The notes under the pieces: generated by a model
Database searches by the model: none
Told to the model about the DNA's origin: nothing
Seen by the model: the letters and a program-made list of their open reading frames with translations, nothing else
Shown here: in pieces, positions 19,561 through 27,069 of the stretch
Layout of the letters: every line of letters begins with the position of its first letter
Numbering within the stretch: the stretch's first letter is position 1
DNA from: an uncultured Acidimicrobiales bacterium
Lineage (GTDB): Bacteria > Actinomycetota > Acidimicrobiia > Acidimicrobiales > SZUA-35
Reading direction: 5' to 3'
Assembly: GCA_937922805.1 (NCBI GenBank)
Contig: CALAJV010000006.1
Coordinates: 186,001-250,000 of the forward strand
Length of the DNA: 64,000 nt
Made by a program: the position numbers and the translations under genes

Positions 19561-20532
19561 ATGAACGAGATTCTGCCTGGGCGTTCGTCGCATCCGCCAG
19601 CCGATTACATCGCCGAAACCAAGCGTCTCTACGACTCGCTTGGATACGACTCATATCGATGGGCTGAACGATCAGGACAGGCGCCATGGCGGCCGATTAC
19701 TAAGCCGCTAGCAGACTCGACCGTTCTACTCATTGGCTCGGGGGGCATCTACCAGCATGGGCAAACCGCGTTCCACACCAAAGACGACACATCCGTTCGC
19801 GTTATAAAGTCAGATGTTGATACCACGACGCTTCGCACCGCCCATTTCGCCTATGACCAGGCTGATGCCAGAACCGATCCAAACTGCGTTTTCCCACTTG
19901 ACCGGCTGGCCGAACTATCTGATGCAGGCGAAATCGGAGCGGTAGCAAGCGAAAGCTATGCCTTTATGGGCGGGATATATTCCACCAGGCGTCTCGAAGC
20001 CGAGACTGTTCCGATTTTGGTTGATCGGTGTCGCCAACTTGAGCCTGATCTGGTTCTGTTGGTACCTGTCTGACCAGTTTGTCACCAGTCGGTCGGTCTG
20101 ATCGCACGTCACATTGAAGAAGCTGGGTTTCCAACGATCGCATTCTCGTCGGCATGGAGCATTACGGTTAGTGCCAATCCCCCACGTTCGGTTTTTCTTG
20201 ATGCCCCGCTTGGCCATACGACGGGCTCGCCAAACACTCCAGATCAGCAACGAGAAATTCTTCTTGCTGGACTGCGAGCCGGTGTCGCAATGGCGGAGCC
20301 TGGATCGATTGAACCGCTGGACTACCGCTGGCACGACGATGAGTGGCGAGCTGATCCTTTGTCCTGGAGTCGACAAAGGCAAGACAGCGGAACTTCTGGG
20401 AACCCCAGTGGAGATTCGAGAACTGACCGGATCAGTGACCCGGTTTACCAAAATGAGGCGGATAAATCAGCCGCTGAAGCCGTTCCCTCCGACGAGCAGT
20501 GCCTAGTGTGCCTTGGCATTGATCCCGATTAA
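19561..20532 (+). CDS. Selenoprotein, GrdB/PrdB-like (glycine/sarcosine/betaine reductase selenoprotein B family), TGA read as selenocysteine
   Basis: The frame starts at ATG 19561 and meets TGA at 20071-20073, codon 171. It then stays open for 152 codons to TAA at 20530-20532, giving 323 aa. The residues after the TGA continue the family: PVCHQSVGLIARHIEEAG, FLDAPLGHTTG, and LRAGVAMAEPGSIEPLDYRW. Upstream are VLLIGSGGIYQHGQ, DPNCVFPLDRL, SYAFMGGIYS and PDLVLLVPV. The TGA falls at the first position of a U-P-V-C redox motif where, as I recall, homologues have Cys. A SECIS-like hairpin follows directly. The last 40 residues are polar and carry a CLVC motif (C-x-x-C). Some family members reduce glycine, betaine or proline; the substrate here is unknown. 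No selA, selB, selC or selD is in this window. Pseudogene is the alternative, but conservation beyond the TGA argues against it. Confidence 0.85.
20071..20104 (+). promoter_or_regulatory. UGA selenocysteine codon with SECIS-like hairpin
   Basis: The TGA at 20071-20073 is followed by a hairpin whose stem CGGTC (20090-20094) pairs with GATCG (20100-20104), enclosing a GGTCT loop (20095-20099). A short stem with a GGU-containing apical loop close after the UGA is what bacterial SelB recognises, and the E. coli fdhF loop has the same GGUCU core. The loop begins 21 bases after the UGA, in the usual range. The stem is only five pairs, including one G-U. Confidence 0.7.
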
Positions 20533-20704
20533 CTAGCCACTACAAGCACCGCTACGTAACAAGCGCTTATCCCACCAGTAGAGGTCGGGAATCGGGCCGA
20601 ATTACCTTCCGAGCTGCACCTCGGTTCTCAGGTCCTAGACTTACTGCGTACATGCACATAGGCGACCGGACAACAGCTCCGGGCGCTCATTTGAGAGGAA
20701 CTAC

Positions 20705-21619
20705 ATGGCTGATTTGGGTTTTGACAACAAAGTGGTGATCGTCACCGGCGCCGGTGGCGGCCTCGGACGAGAGCACGCACTGGAATTTGCTCGACGAGGA
20801 GCACGGGTCGTTGTCAATGATCTCGGAGGCTCGGTTGATGGATCGGGCGACGGGTCGGCATCACCGGCAGAACAGGTGGTAGCCGAAATTGAAGCGCTAG
20901 GTTCCGAAGCAGTAGCTGACGGGAACAGTGTGGCCACCGAAGCTGGAGGCGCAGCTATCGTCCAATCGGCGATTGATGCCTTTGGTCGAATAGATGTGGT
21001 GGTTAACAACGCTGGCATCTTGCGTGACAAAACATTCCACAAAATGACCGATGACCTTCTGACCCCAGTCGTCGACGTTCACCTGAAAGGAGCCTTCTAC
21101 GTGGCACGACCAGCGTGGGAGCATTTCCGGGAGCAAGGATTCGGTCGAGTTGTGAATACGTCATCGGCGTCAGGCATTCTTGGAAACTTCGGACAGTCAA
21201 ATTATGGAGCAGCCAAGATGGGCCTCGTTGGTCTAACTCGGGTTATGGCAGCTGAAGGGGCGAAGTACAACATCAACGCCAATGCAATCGCTCCCATCGC
21301 TAAAACCAGAATGACCGAAGATCTACTTGGAGGTATGGCTGATCAGCTCGATCCAAGCTTCGTAACTCCATTGGTGATCTGGCTGGCTCATGAGTCAAAT
21401 ACGACAACTGGCTGCGTTTACTCCGCTGGTGGCGGCACGATCTCGAAGTTCTTCATCGGACTTACTCCCGGCACCCATCGAGGACCTGAGATCTCAGCTG
21501 AATCAGTACGAGATGATTGGGACGCCATTAACGATGAGACCGACTACACCGTCCCGGCCAACCCAGCCGATGAGTTCACCAAACTGTTGAAGCAATGGGA
21601 AGCGGCCAACCAAGGCTAG
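20705..21619 (+). CDS. SDR family oxidoreductase (MFE-2 dehydrogenase type)
   Basis: A short-chain dehydrogenase of 304 aa, close in layout to the SDR at 5092-6018. It has the cofactor motif TGAGGGLG, VVVNDLGGSVDGSG as in (3R)-hydroxyacyl-CoA dehydrogenases, NNAGILRD, and the catalytic block NTSSASGILGNFGQSNYGAAKMG with YxxxK. The ATG follows GAGAGGAA by five bases, a good ribosome binding site. The last 60 residues extend past the core SDR fold, as in the peroxisomal-type enzymes. It lies 172 bases after the selenoprotein on the same strand; a functional link is not shown. Confidence 0.87.
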   Translation: MADLGFDNKVVIVTGAGGGLGREHALEFARRGARVVVNDLGGSVDGSGDGSASPAEQVVAEIEALGSEAVADGNSVATEAGGAAIVQSAIDAFGRIDVVVNNAGILRDKTFHKMTDDLLTPVVDVHLKGAFYVARPAWEHFREQGFGRVVNTSSASGILGNFGQSNYGAAKMGLVGLTRVMAAEGAKYNINANAIAPIAKTRMTEDLLGGMADQLDPSFVTPLVIWLAHESNTTTGCVYSAGGGTISKFFIGLTPGTHRGPEISAESVRDDWDAINDETDYTVPANPADEFTKLLKQWEAANQG

Positions 21620-21631
21620 TTGCTTGATCGG

Positions 21632-22027
21632 TTAGTGCTCAGCCACAACCGGTCCGGCATAGTGGGCTACTAATAACCAGGCGCCGTTGCTGTTCTCGAA
21701 GATATTCAGAGCAGCAGCGGCTCCCGTGTTACCGCCGGCAATCATATTCTCTATTCCAGTAGCCCAAGCGACGTTTTCTCGGACAGTGACGACTTCCTCA
21801 GTCAGAATAACCTGTGGGTTCCCGCCTGAACCAAGAATCGCAACCCACGAAGCCCAGACATCGTCCCACCCCCGGATCGGGACTCTTCCCGGGTGGGCGC
21901 AAACTACGTCATCGGACCTCGACCAAACATTTCGCATGTCGTCGAAATCGCCGGACTCCAAGGCGGCATAGAACGCTCGATTTGCCGCGCTAACAGCCGA
22001 TACTGATGCCGGGTCGCTGTCAGCCAT
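21632..22027 (-). CDS. Nuclear transport factor 2-like (SnoaL/DUF4440-type) protein
   Basis: A 131-aa cone-fold protein of the NTF2-like superfamily. Recognisable features are the helical start VSAANRAFYAALESGDFDDM, then WSRSDDVVCAHPGRVPIRGWDDVWASW and strands through ENVAWATGIENM and WLLVAHYAGPV. These folds serve as ligand pockets, isomerases or dimerisation modules. No catalytic set can be assigned. The 3' end is 12 bases from the convergent SDR gene. Confidence 0.75.
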   Translation of the reverse strand: MADSDPASVSAVSAANRAFYAALESGDFDDMRNVWSRSDDVVCAHPGRVPIRGWDDVWASWVAILGSGGNPQVILTEEVVTVRENVAWATGIENMIAGGNTGAAAALNIFENSNGAWLLVAHYAGPVVAEH

Positions 22028-22103
22028 CTGAGCACTCTACAACCATTAGAACTCTACACTGGGCTACTCACTACTTGTAGTCCAAGATCCATCAGGAAGT
22101 ACG

Positions 22104-22658
22104 TTGCCAAACCGATCCAATCCCCTCCCGAAGCCTGCGGTTGATCTCGTTCGTCGAGCCGACGACGCCGTCGATCAGCAATTTCATCGGCTTCGAGGCA
22201 ATCCGATAGCCGACAAGATCTTTTACTTAGCCAGCGAGGGAGCTGACTATTCTCGGGCCTGGCACGCAATTGGCATTTTCATGGCCCTCGTCAGCCCGAC
22301 AAGGCGCAAGCATGCTCTACGTCTGGCACTCTCGTTGGGAGTTGAATCAGCCATCGTTAACGGTGGTCTCAAAAACTTGTTTCCCAGGGAGCGGCCCCCG
22401 CTACTAGACGATGCCACTCATGAGGTTCGACGCCCTAAAACCAAGAGCTTTCCCAGCGGCCATGCCAGTTCGGCTACGTTGACCGCCGTGCTACTTTCGG
22501 ACGCAGTCCCGATCCTGAAACCAGTCTGGTGGCTCTTGGCCGCGGTTGTTTCGGCTAGCCGGATCCACAACAGAATGCATCATGGTTCCGACGTGGCCGC
22601 CGGTTCGATAGTCGGTTCAACGATGGGCTACATCATCAAACGCCTTTGGCGAATCTAG
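22104..22658 (+). CDS. PAP2 family phosphatase, membrane-associated
   Basis: A type 2 phosphatidic acid phosphatase-like enzyme that probably dephosphorylates a lipid phosphate such as an undecaprenyl or phosphatidyl species. All three motifs are present: KNLFPRERP (K-x6-RP), PSGH, and SRIHNRMHHGSD (SR-x5-H-x3-D). Hydrophobic segments at about 70-90, 130-150 and 165-180 fit a short multi-pass protein. Length 184 aa is small but complete. The start is a TTG at 22104; the first in-frame ATG would remove about 60 residues of the N-terminal region, so the TTG or another non-ATG start is likely. Confidence 0.82.
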   Translation: MPNRSNPLPKPAVDLVRRADDAVDQQFHRLRGNPIADKIFYLASEGADYSRAWHAIGIFMALVSPTRRKHALRLALSLGVESAIVNGGLKNLFPRERPPLLDDATHEVRRPKTKSFPSGHASSATLTAVLLSDAVPILKPVWWLLAAVVSASRIHNRMHHGSDVAAGSIVGSTMGYIIKRLWRI

Positions 22659-22687
22659 CGGCCTGAGGTCAAGCCGTCGCTCGCTAG

Positions 22688-22855
22688 TTATTCAGCTGGA
22701 GACTCGCTGAGCAGCGAGCGAACGTCAAGCAACAGATCGGTGACTTCCGCCGTTGAGACGAGCTGGCGCTCTGTCAATCCACCGAGGCCTTGATCAATCA
22801 GAGCGAGGGCGTCTTCAATTGTGGTGGTTTCAATGACATCTTGCAGCTCGGTCAC
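22688..22855 (-). CDS. Small acidic helical protein, 55 aa, unknown function
   Basis: I found this small gene by reading the minus strand. A GTG start at 22853-22855 is preceded by an excellent ribosome binding site (GGAGGAAAC directly before the GTG). The frame runs 55 codons to TAA at 22688-22690. The product starts MTELQDVIETTTIEDALALI and ends LLLDVRSLLSESPAE. It is strongly helical, acidic and Leu-rich, with no cysteine or signal peptide. It is convergent with the PAP2 gene. No function can be assigned. It may be a small regulatory or scaffold protein, but that is only a guess. Confidence 0.65.
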   Translation of the reverse strand: MTELQDVIETTTIEDALALIDQGLGGLTERQLVSTAEVTDLLLDVRSLLSESPAE

Positions 22856-23191
22856 GTTTCCTCCGCTTGTGGTCTGATTGTTCTGACCAATAGTTCATGT
22901 TGCAGTGCGTTAACCCTTCACAACAGCGTTCACGAAGTAAACATTCCCACTTCATAAGTCCGCCGATGCGATTACGCCACTGTAACGCACCTTGGCTCCG
23001 CGCGTGAACCAGATTAAAACGGCCCCAGTTGGCCATTGGGTCAGGCCGAGCTCCCCCTTTTGGCCGTTTCCGATTGCTGACCACTGCATGTGTTTCTTTT
23101 CACACAAGATATCCGGTCTCAAAACCAGTGTTCAACGGGCCGAAAACCATACCGGTTGCGGTTGAGCGCAAAGAAACAAGCTGGAAAAGCA
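22856..23191. other. Intergenic region without recognised gene
   Basis: About 340 bases between the 55-aa gene and the terminator at 23192. Open frames here on both strands have no family resemblance, ribosome binding site or biased composition. It should contain the promoter of the 55-aa gene. No tRNA or structured RNA motif was recognised. Confidence 0.4.
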
Positions 23192-23221
23192 AAGGCCCGC
23201 TCGGTTTGCCGAGCGGGCCTT
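23192..23221 (-). terminator. Strong hairpin, likely Rho-independent terminator
   Basis: A perfect 13-bp stem (AAGGCCCGCTCGG with CCGAGCGGGCCTT) encloses a four-base loop. On the minus strand it is followed by TTTGCTTTT. It lies 58 bases past the stop of the 72-aa gene at 23279-23497. Confidence 0.75.
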
Positions 23222-23278
23222 GTACCAATTCTTCGTAGACGCTCACCCGGCGAAACGGCCGGAGCAGAACGTCTGAAT

Positions 23279-23497
23279 TTACTCTGCGGCTTCTTCTACT
23301 GCCTCAGCAGCATCGTCAGCAGCGCCGGTGGCATCGCCAACCGCTTCTTTCGCCTTATCGGCGGCGCCGGAAAGAGCACCAGATGCTTTGCCTCCGGTAG
23401 CTTCATCAAGCTTGTCCGCGCCTTTGTCGATGGCGTCGCCCGCAACATCGGAAGCTTTTCCGCCGAACATGCCCTTGATCGTGTCAAGAATACTCAT
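23279..23497 (-). CDS. Small Ala/Asp-rich amphipathic helical protein (LEA-like / MT0933-like)
   Basis: A 72-aa protein made almost wholly of Ala, Asp, Glu, Gly and Lys. It starts MSILDTIKGMFGGKASDVAG and then has 11-residue-like periodic segments (DKGADKLDEATGGKA, ADKAKEAVGDATGAADDAA). This pattern forms amphipathic helices and resembles late-embryogenesis-abundant-like proteins and the actinobacterial MT0933-like 'antitoxin' family; the second name is from resemblance only. The ATG has GAGGGAGAA upstream, and a strong terminator follows the stop. It is an isolated single-gene unit, perhaps stress-related. No toxin partner is adjacent. Confidence 0.75.
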   Translation of the reverse strand: MSILDTIKGMFGGKASDVAGDAIDKGADKLDEATGGKASGALSGAADKAKEAVGDATGAADDAAEAVEEAAE

Positions 23498-23614
23498 GTG
23501 TAGTTCTCCCTCTACTAATCCTATTAAATAATAGTCGACGCATTGTGCCTGATTTCACGTCAATACCCGCACAATGGGTGCGATATCAACTCGAATATGT
23601 AACCCTAGGAACCT

Positions 23615-26044
23615 ATGGAACGAACACGCGGCAAGCTCTTCGTCGGCGAACAGATCGACACTGAATCCGGAGATAGGACCGGTGACCAGGTTCTACTGGA
23701 CTCGGCCGATTTCACCACCCATGGCGTGATCGTCGGCATGACCGGTTCAGGCAAGACTGGACTCGGCGTGGTCCTGCTCGAAGAGGCTTTACTCTCTGGC
23801 ATTCCGGTCTTGGCCATCGACCCCAAGGGTGACCTCGGGAATCTCTGTCTCACTTTTCCCAACCTGTCGCCTTCCGAATTCGAACCATGGATGGATGAAG
23901 GAACTGCCCGAGTCGAGGGCAAGTCGGTAACCGAAATGGCCGTCGAGAAGGCCGCGCTCTGGAAGAACGGCCTTGAGTCATGGGGTCTCGACGGATCTGA
24001 CGTTCAAGGACTGTCAGCGGCGGCGGAGCCAATCATCTACACGCCAGGAAGCGACGCTGGCGTGCCTCTGGATGTGTTGGGTCGCCTCAGCCGTCCGTCA
24101 ACCGAAGACGCTTCAGCCCGCCAAGACGAAGTTGACAGCACGGTCAGCGGCATCCTCGGTTTAGTTGGCATAGAAAGCGATCCCCTTTCTGGTCGAGAAC
24201 ACATTCTTTTAGCCAACTTGATCGTTCGAGCTTGGGACGCCGGCCAGGATCTTGATATGCCGACGTTGCTCGGGCAGCTACTCGATCCGCCAATCCGAAA
24301 GCTCGGCGTGCTCGAGCTCGATACCTTCTTTCCGCCTAAGGATCGTCAAGCCTTGGCTATGAAACTGAACGGCCTGCTTGCCTCCCCTAGTTTCGCCGCA
24401 TGGGCCCAAGGAGCGCCACTCGACATCAACAAAATGCTGTGGAACGAAGAGGGCAAGGCCCGAGCCGCAATCTTGTCCCTCGGGCATTTGGAAGAGGCAG
24501 AACGACAGTTCGCCGTAACCCTTGTTCTTTCCAAGCTGATCAGTTGGATGCGGACCCAAGCCGGCACCGGAGAACTGCGAGTACTCGTCTACCTTGATGA
24601 GGTGATGGGCCTGGCCCCGCCAAACGGAAACCCACCGACCAAGAAACCAATCCTGACCCTGCTCAAACAGGCGAGAGCTTTCGGAGTTGGTCTTGTTCTT
24701 TCCACCCAGAACCCGGTCGATCTCGACTACAAAGCCATCAGTAACGCCGGAACGTGGCTGATTGGCCGTCTCCAAACTGAGCAAGATAAGAACCGCCTCA
24801 TCGACGGGCTCAAAGGCGCCGACGGTGGGGTGGACATAAGCGCAGTCGAACAAACGATTTCTGGTCTTGGCAAACGACAGTTCATGTTGCGAACGACTAA
24901 GTCCTCAAAGTTACCGCTACTTACCACCCGCTGGGCAATGAGTTACTTAGCTGGCCCGCTAACACAGTCACAAATTTCTACGTTGATGGAGTCCGAGTCT
25001 GCTGCTGTGGCAGCCGCCCCTCAAGCTGCCTCTGCTCCAGCTGCGCCGGGAGGCCAACCAGTCGGGAGCGCTGGTGGAGCGACCGCACCTACCTCCGACC
25101 TAGCTGAGGACGAATCAACAGTTCCGCCCGAGATACCTGATTCAATCCCAGTGAGATTCGCCTCTTCGAGCTCGCCGTGGCTCGAAGCGTTAGACGCCAC
25201 GCCCGGAGGCAACCGGTACCAGGCTGCTATTGCGGCCCGAATCAATTTGCTCTTCGACGAAACGAAGGCGAAGCTGCGCGAATCACAGGAGTGGGAAGCA
25301 ATTATCCCTCTAACCGGCGACAGTATCGATATTGACAACGCAATCGCAGTCGACTTCGATGATCGGGACTTTTCAGCCGACGTTCCCGACGGCGCGGTAT
25401 ATGTGCTCCCGAGCTTCGACCTCAAAGCAGCGGCGATTAAACGAGTTGGCACTGATCTAAAGACCAAACTGGCCTACGAAGAAGTAATGACCCTTCTGAA
25501 TAACCCAGAGCTGAAACTATGGTCACGCCCAGGCGAAACGGCGGAAGAATTCTCGGCTCGATGCGAAGCGGCTGCCGACGAAGAAGCCGATGAAGCAGCA
25601 GGCAAAATCCGAACCAAGCTTGAAAAGAAGATGGATTCAGTCGAAACAGCCTTGGCCAAAGCCGAGGACCGAGTTGAAGAACTTGAGGTCCAAGCCGAGG
25701 GCCGTAAACAACAACAGTGGGTTGATATCGGATCCAGCGTTCTCGGTGGACTTCTCGGAGGCCGTAAAAGCGCTCGAAGCATGGCGTCGACCGCCCGCCG
25801 AGTCTCGTCAGGTCGCAGACAGAAAGCATCGAGCGAATCAAAGCTTGATTCGGCTCAGAATCGAGTAGCGGAAAAGATCGATGCGTTAGAGGACCTTGAA
25901 GCCGAGTTGCAAGATGCTCTTATCGAAATCGATGACGAATGGTCGACCAAGGCCACCGAGATCGAAGACTTCGAAGTCCCGCTTGAGAAGACCGACATAA
26001 CAGTCGAGGACCTAATGATCGTCTGGCTTCCGATTGAGCGTTAA
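23615..26044 (+). CDS. HerA-like/DUF853-type ATP-binding protein with C-terminal coiled coil
   Basis: An 809-aa ATPase of the HerA/FtsK/VirB4 group. The Walker A motif is GMTGSGKTGLG (about residue 46). The next strand, PVLAIDPKGDLGNL, is typical of HerA-like proteins. The Walker B region is VLVYLDEVMGLAPP, and VGLVLSTQNPVDLDYKAISNAGTW is the conserved sensor segment. After residue 450 comes an Ala/Pro linker, then about 300 residues with long charged coiled coils (roughly 660-700 and 750-785) around a Gly-rich WVDIGSSVLGGLLGGRKS. No NurA nuclease or other partner is adjacent. It may be a DNA or protein translocase; the substrate is unknown. Confidence 0.82.
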   Translation: MERTRGKLFVGEQIDTESGDRTGDQVLLDSADFTTHGVIVGMTGSGKTGLGVVLLEEALLSGIPVLAIDPKGDLGNLCLTFPNLSPSEFEPWMDEGTARVEGKSVTEMAVEKAALWKNGLESWGLDGSDVQGLSAAAEPIIYTPGSDAGVPLDVLGRLSRPSTEDASARQDEVDSTVSGILGLVGIESDPLSGREHILLANLIVRAWDAGQDLDMPTLLGQLLDPPIRKLGVLELDTFFPPKDRQALAMKLNGLLASPSFAAWAQGAPLDINKMLWNEEGKARAAILSLGHLEEAERQFAVTLVLSKLISWMRTQAGTGELRVLVYLDEVMGLAPPNGNPPTKKPILTLLKQARAFGVGLVLSTQNPVDLDYKAISNAGTWLIGRLQTEQDKNRLIDGLKGADGGVDISAVEQTISGLGKRQFMLRTTKSSKLPLLTTRWAMSYLAGPLTQSQISTLMESESAAVAAAPQAASAPAAPGGQPVGSAGGATAPTSDLAEDESTVPPEIPDSIPVRFASSSSPWLEALDATPGGNRYQAAIAARINLLFDETKAKLRESQEWEAIIPLTGDSIDIDNAIAVDFDDRDFSADVPDGAVYVLPSFDLKAAAIKRVGTDLKTKLAYEEVMTLLNNPELKLWSRPGETAEEFSARCEAAADEEADEAAGKIRTKLEKKMDSVETALAKAEDRVEELEVQAEGRKQQQWVDIGSSVLGGLLGGRKSARSMASTARRVSSGRRQKASSESKLDSAQNRVAEKIDALEDLEAELQDALIEIDDEWSTKATEIEDFEVPLEKTDITVEDLMIVWLPIER

Positions 26045-26103
26045 CCAAGTACGGCGAGCGGAGGACGGTTCCTCGCTCAGATGGCCTATGCACTCGGCCA
26101 AGA

Positions 26104-26616
26104 CTATATGTACTGAGTGGGTCGAGGTCGGTGAAGCCACGGTCCGGCGATTCGACCCTCGTCAATAAGTGAGGCCGAAACGATAGTTCCTGACTCCCCC
26201 ATCTGACAAAAGACGTTGTCGAAGCCAGCTCCGAGTACCTCCTCGGCGTGAGCCCCCAACGCGACTCGGGCCACCTCGTTGAACCAGATGTTCGAGCATT
26301 CGGTCGGAACTTCAGTTGGCCCTGGCAACGCTATGGCAGCTACCGGGAAACAGTTAGGCGACCAATAGAACCCAGCTAGCCGGAGACGGTTGTCGCCCGA
26401 GGGCTCATCAAGACTCGTGACCTGGTAGCCATCAGCAATTGGCAGCATGGCACGATCGAGAAAGTATCCGTCACACGCCATTCGAGACATATTTATAAGA
26501 GAACGGTCGGAAGGACCATTTCTCGTTGCCATAACGCTCACCGCCACTGCTCCACCTTGATCTACGTGTTCGCCAAACGTGACCCAACGCTCGATCGAAC
26601 TTCCCACCTTTACCAT
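26104..26616 (-). CDS. Hypothetical protein, 170 aa
   Basis: I do not recognise a family. The frame runs from the ATG at 26614-26616 to 26104. Possible internal starts exist, for example at VMATRNGPSDRS about 27 residues in. The composition is ordinary for a soluble protein, with several Trp and Cys, no signal peptide and no membrane helix. Segments with a folded-protein look are LRLAGFYWSPNCFPVAAIALPG, WFNEVARVALGAHAEEVL and NVFCQMGESGTIVSASLIDEG. Base composition resembles its neighbours. It is convergent with the HerA-like gene and does not appear to share a promoter with the amphi-Trp gene upstream. Confidence 0.55.
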   Translation of the reverse strand: MVKVGSSIERWVTFGEHVDQGGAVAVSVMATRNGPSDRSLINMSRMACDGYFLDRAMLPIADGYQVTSLDEPSGDNRLRLAGFYWSPNCFPVAAIALPGPTEVPTECSNIWFNEVARVALGAHAEEVLGAGFDNVFCQMGESGTIVSASLIDEGRIAGPWLHRPRPTQYI

Positions 26617-26771
26617 TTAAAGGCTAGCACCAAAGGCTACCCAATTCGGTTGCACCCCGCCCTTGCTACGGCAACGTCAGTGCGAGTTTACGCTGTAGCT
26701 CCCTCCGTCAGCCATCAACTCGACCAAAGCAAATGTTGGATGCTGCCAGAGGGAAGCGCTACTGCTGCCAG

Positions 26772-26993
26772 TCAGTCCTCGGTTGCCGACCATTGGAGTT
26801 CAAAGGCCAACTCCTCGGCCCCGTCGTCGATTTCGTGTTCTATGACAATCGCCGCATCCGGTGGGACGGTAAACCGCTTATTCTGAACCTGGATTCGGAA
26901 AGACTCACCCGCTTCGAGGGCGTCAGCAAGACGACGAAGCGTGTCTACAAACTGGGTGGTTGGTACGTCTTTTTCAATATCTCTATCAGCCAT
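26772..26993 (-). CDS. Amphi-Trp domain protein
   Basis: A 73-aa protein with the compact amphi-Trp layout. It has a helix with Leu/Ala heptads (TQFVDTLRRLADALEAGESF), then strands FRIQVQNKRFTVPPDA, VIEHEIDDGAEELAFEL and a final QW. The frame is open back to 27197, but that region is foreign to the domain and overlaps the ABC gene upstream, so I take the ATG at 26991-26993. It lies 76 bases after the ABC transporter on the same strand. The function of the family is unknown. The assignment rests on domain resemblance. Confidence 0.72.
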   Translation of the reverse strand: MADRDIEKDVPTTQFVDTLRRLADALEAGESFRIQVQNKRFTVPPDAAIVIEHEIDDGAEELAFELQWSATED

Positions 26994-27069
26994 GCCACAT
27001 TGTGGTCGACCTTTTGGCCATGGTGGTGGCAGCAGCGAAGAAACCGAGCAGTTGAAGACTTGACTCGCC

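Noticed and set aside
19561..20073. A complete 170-aa gene ending at TGA, or a pseudogene/frameshift
   Set aside because: Family-like sequence continues in the same frame past the TGA for 152 codons, and a SECIS-like hairpin follows, so selenocysteine is the better reading.
22830..23084. 84-aa minus-strand frame in the intergenic region
   Set aside because: It overlaps the ribosome binding site and start of the 55-aa gene, has an Arg/Trp/Cys-rich random composition and no start signal.
24278..24853. 191-aa open frame on the minus strand
   Set aside because: It lies wholly inside the HerA-like gene, whose motifs are unambiguous.
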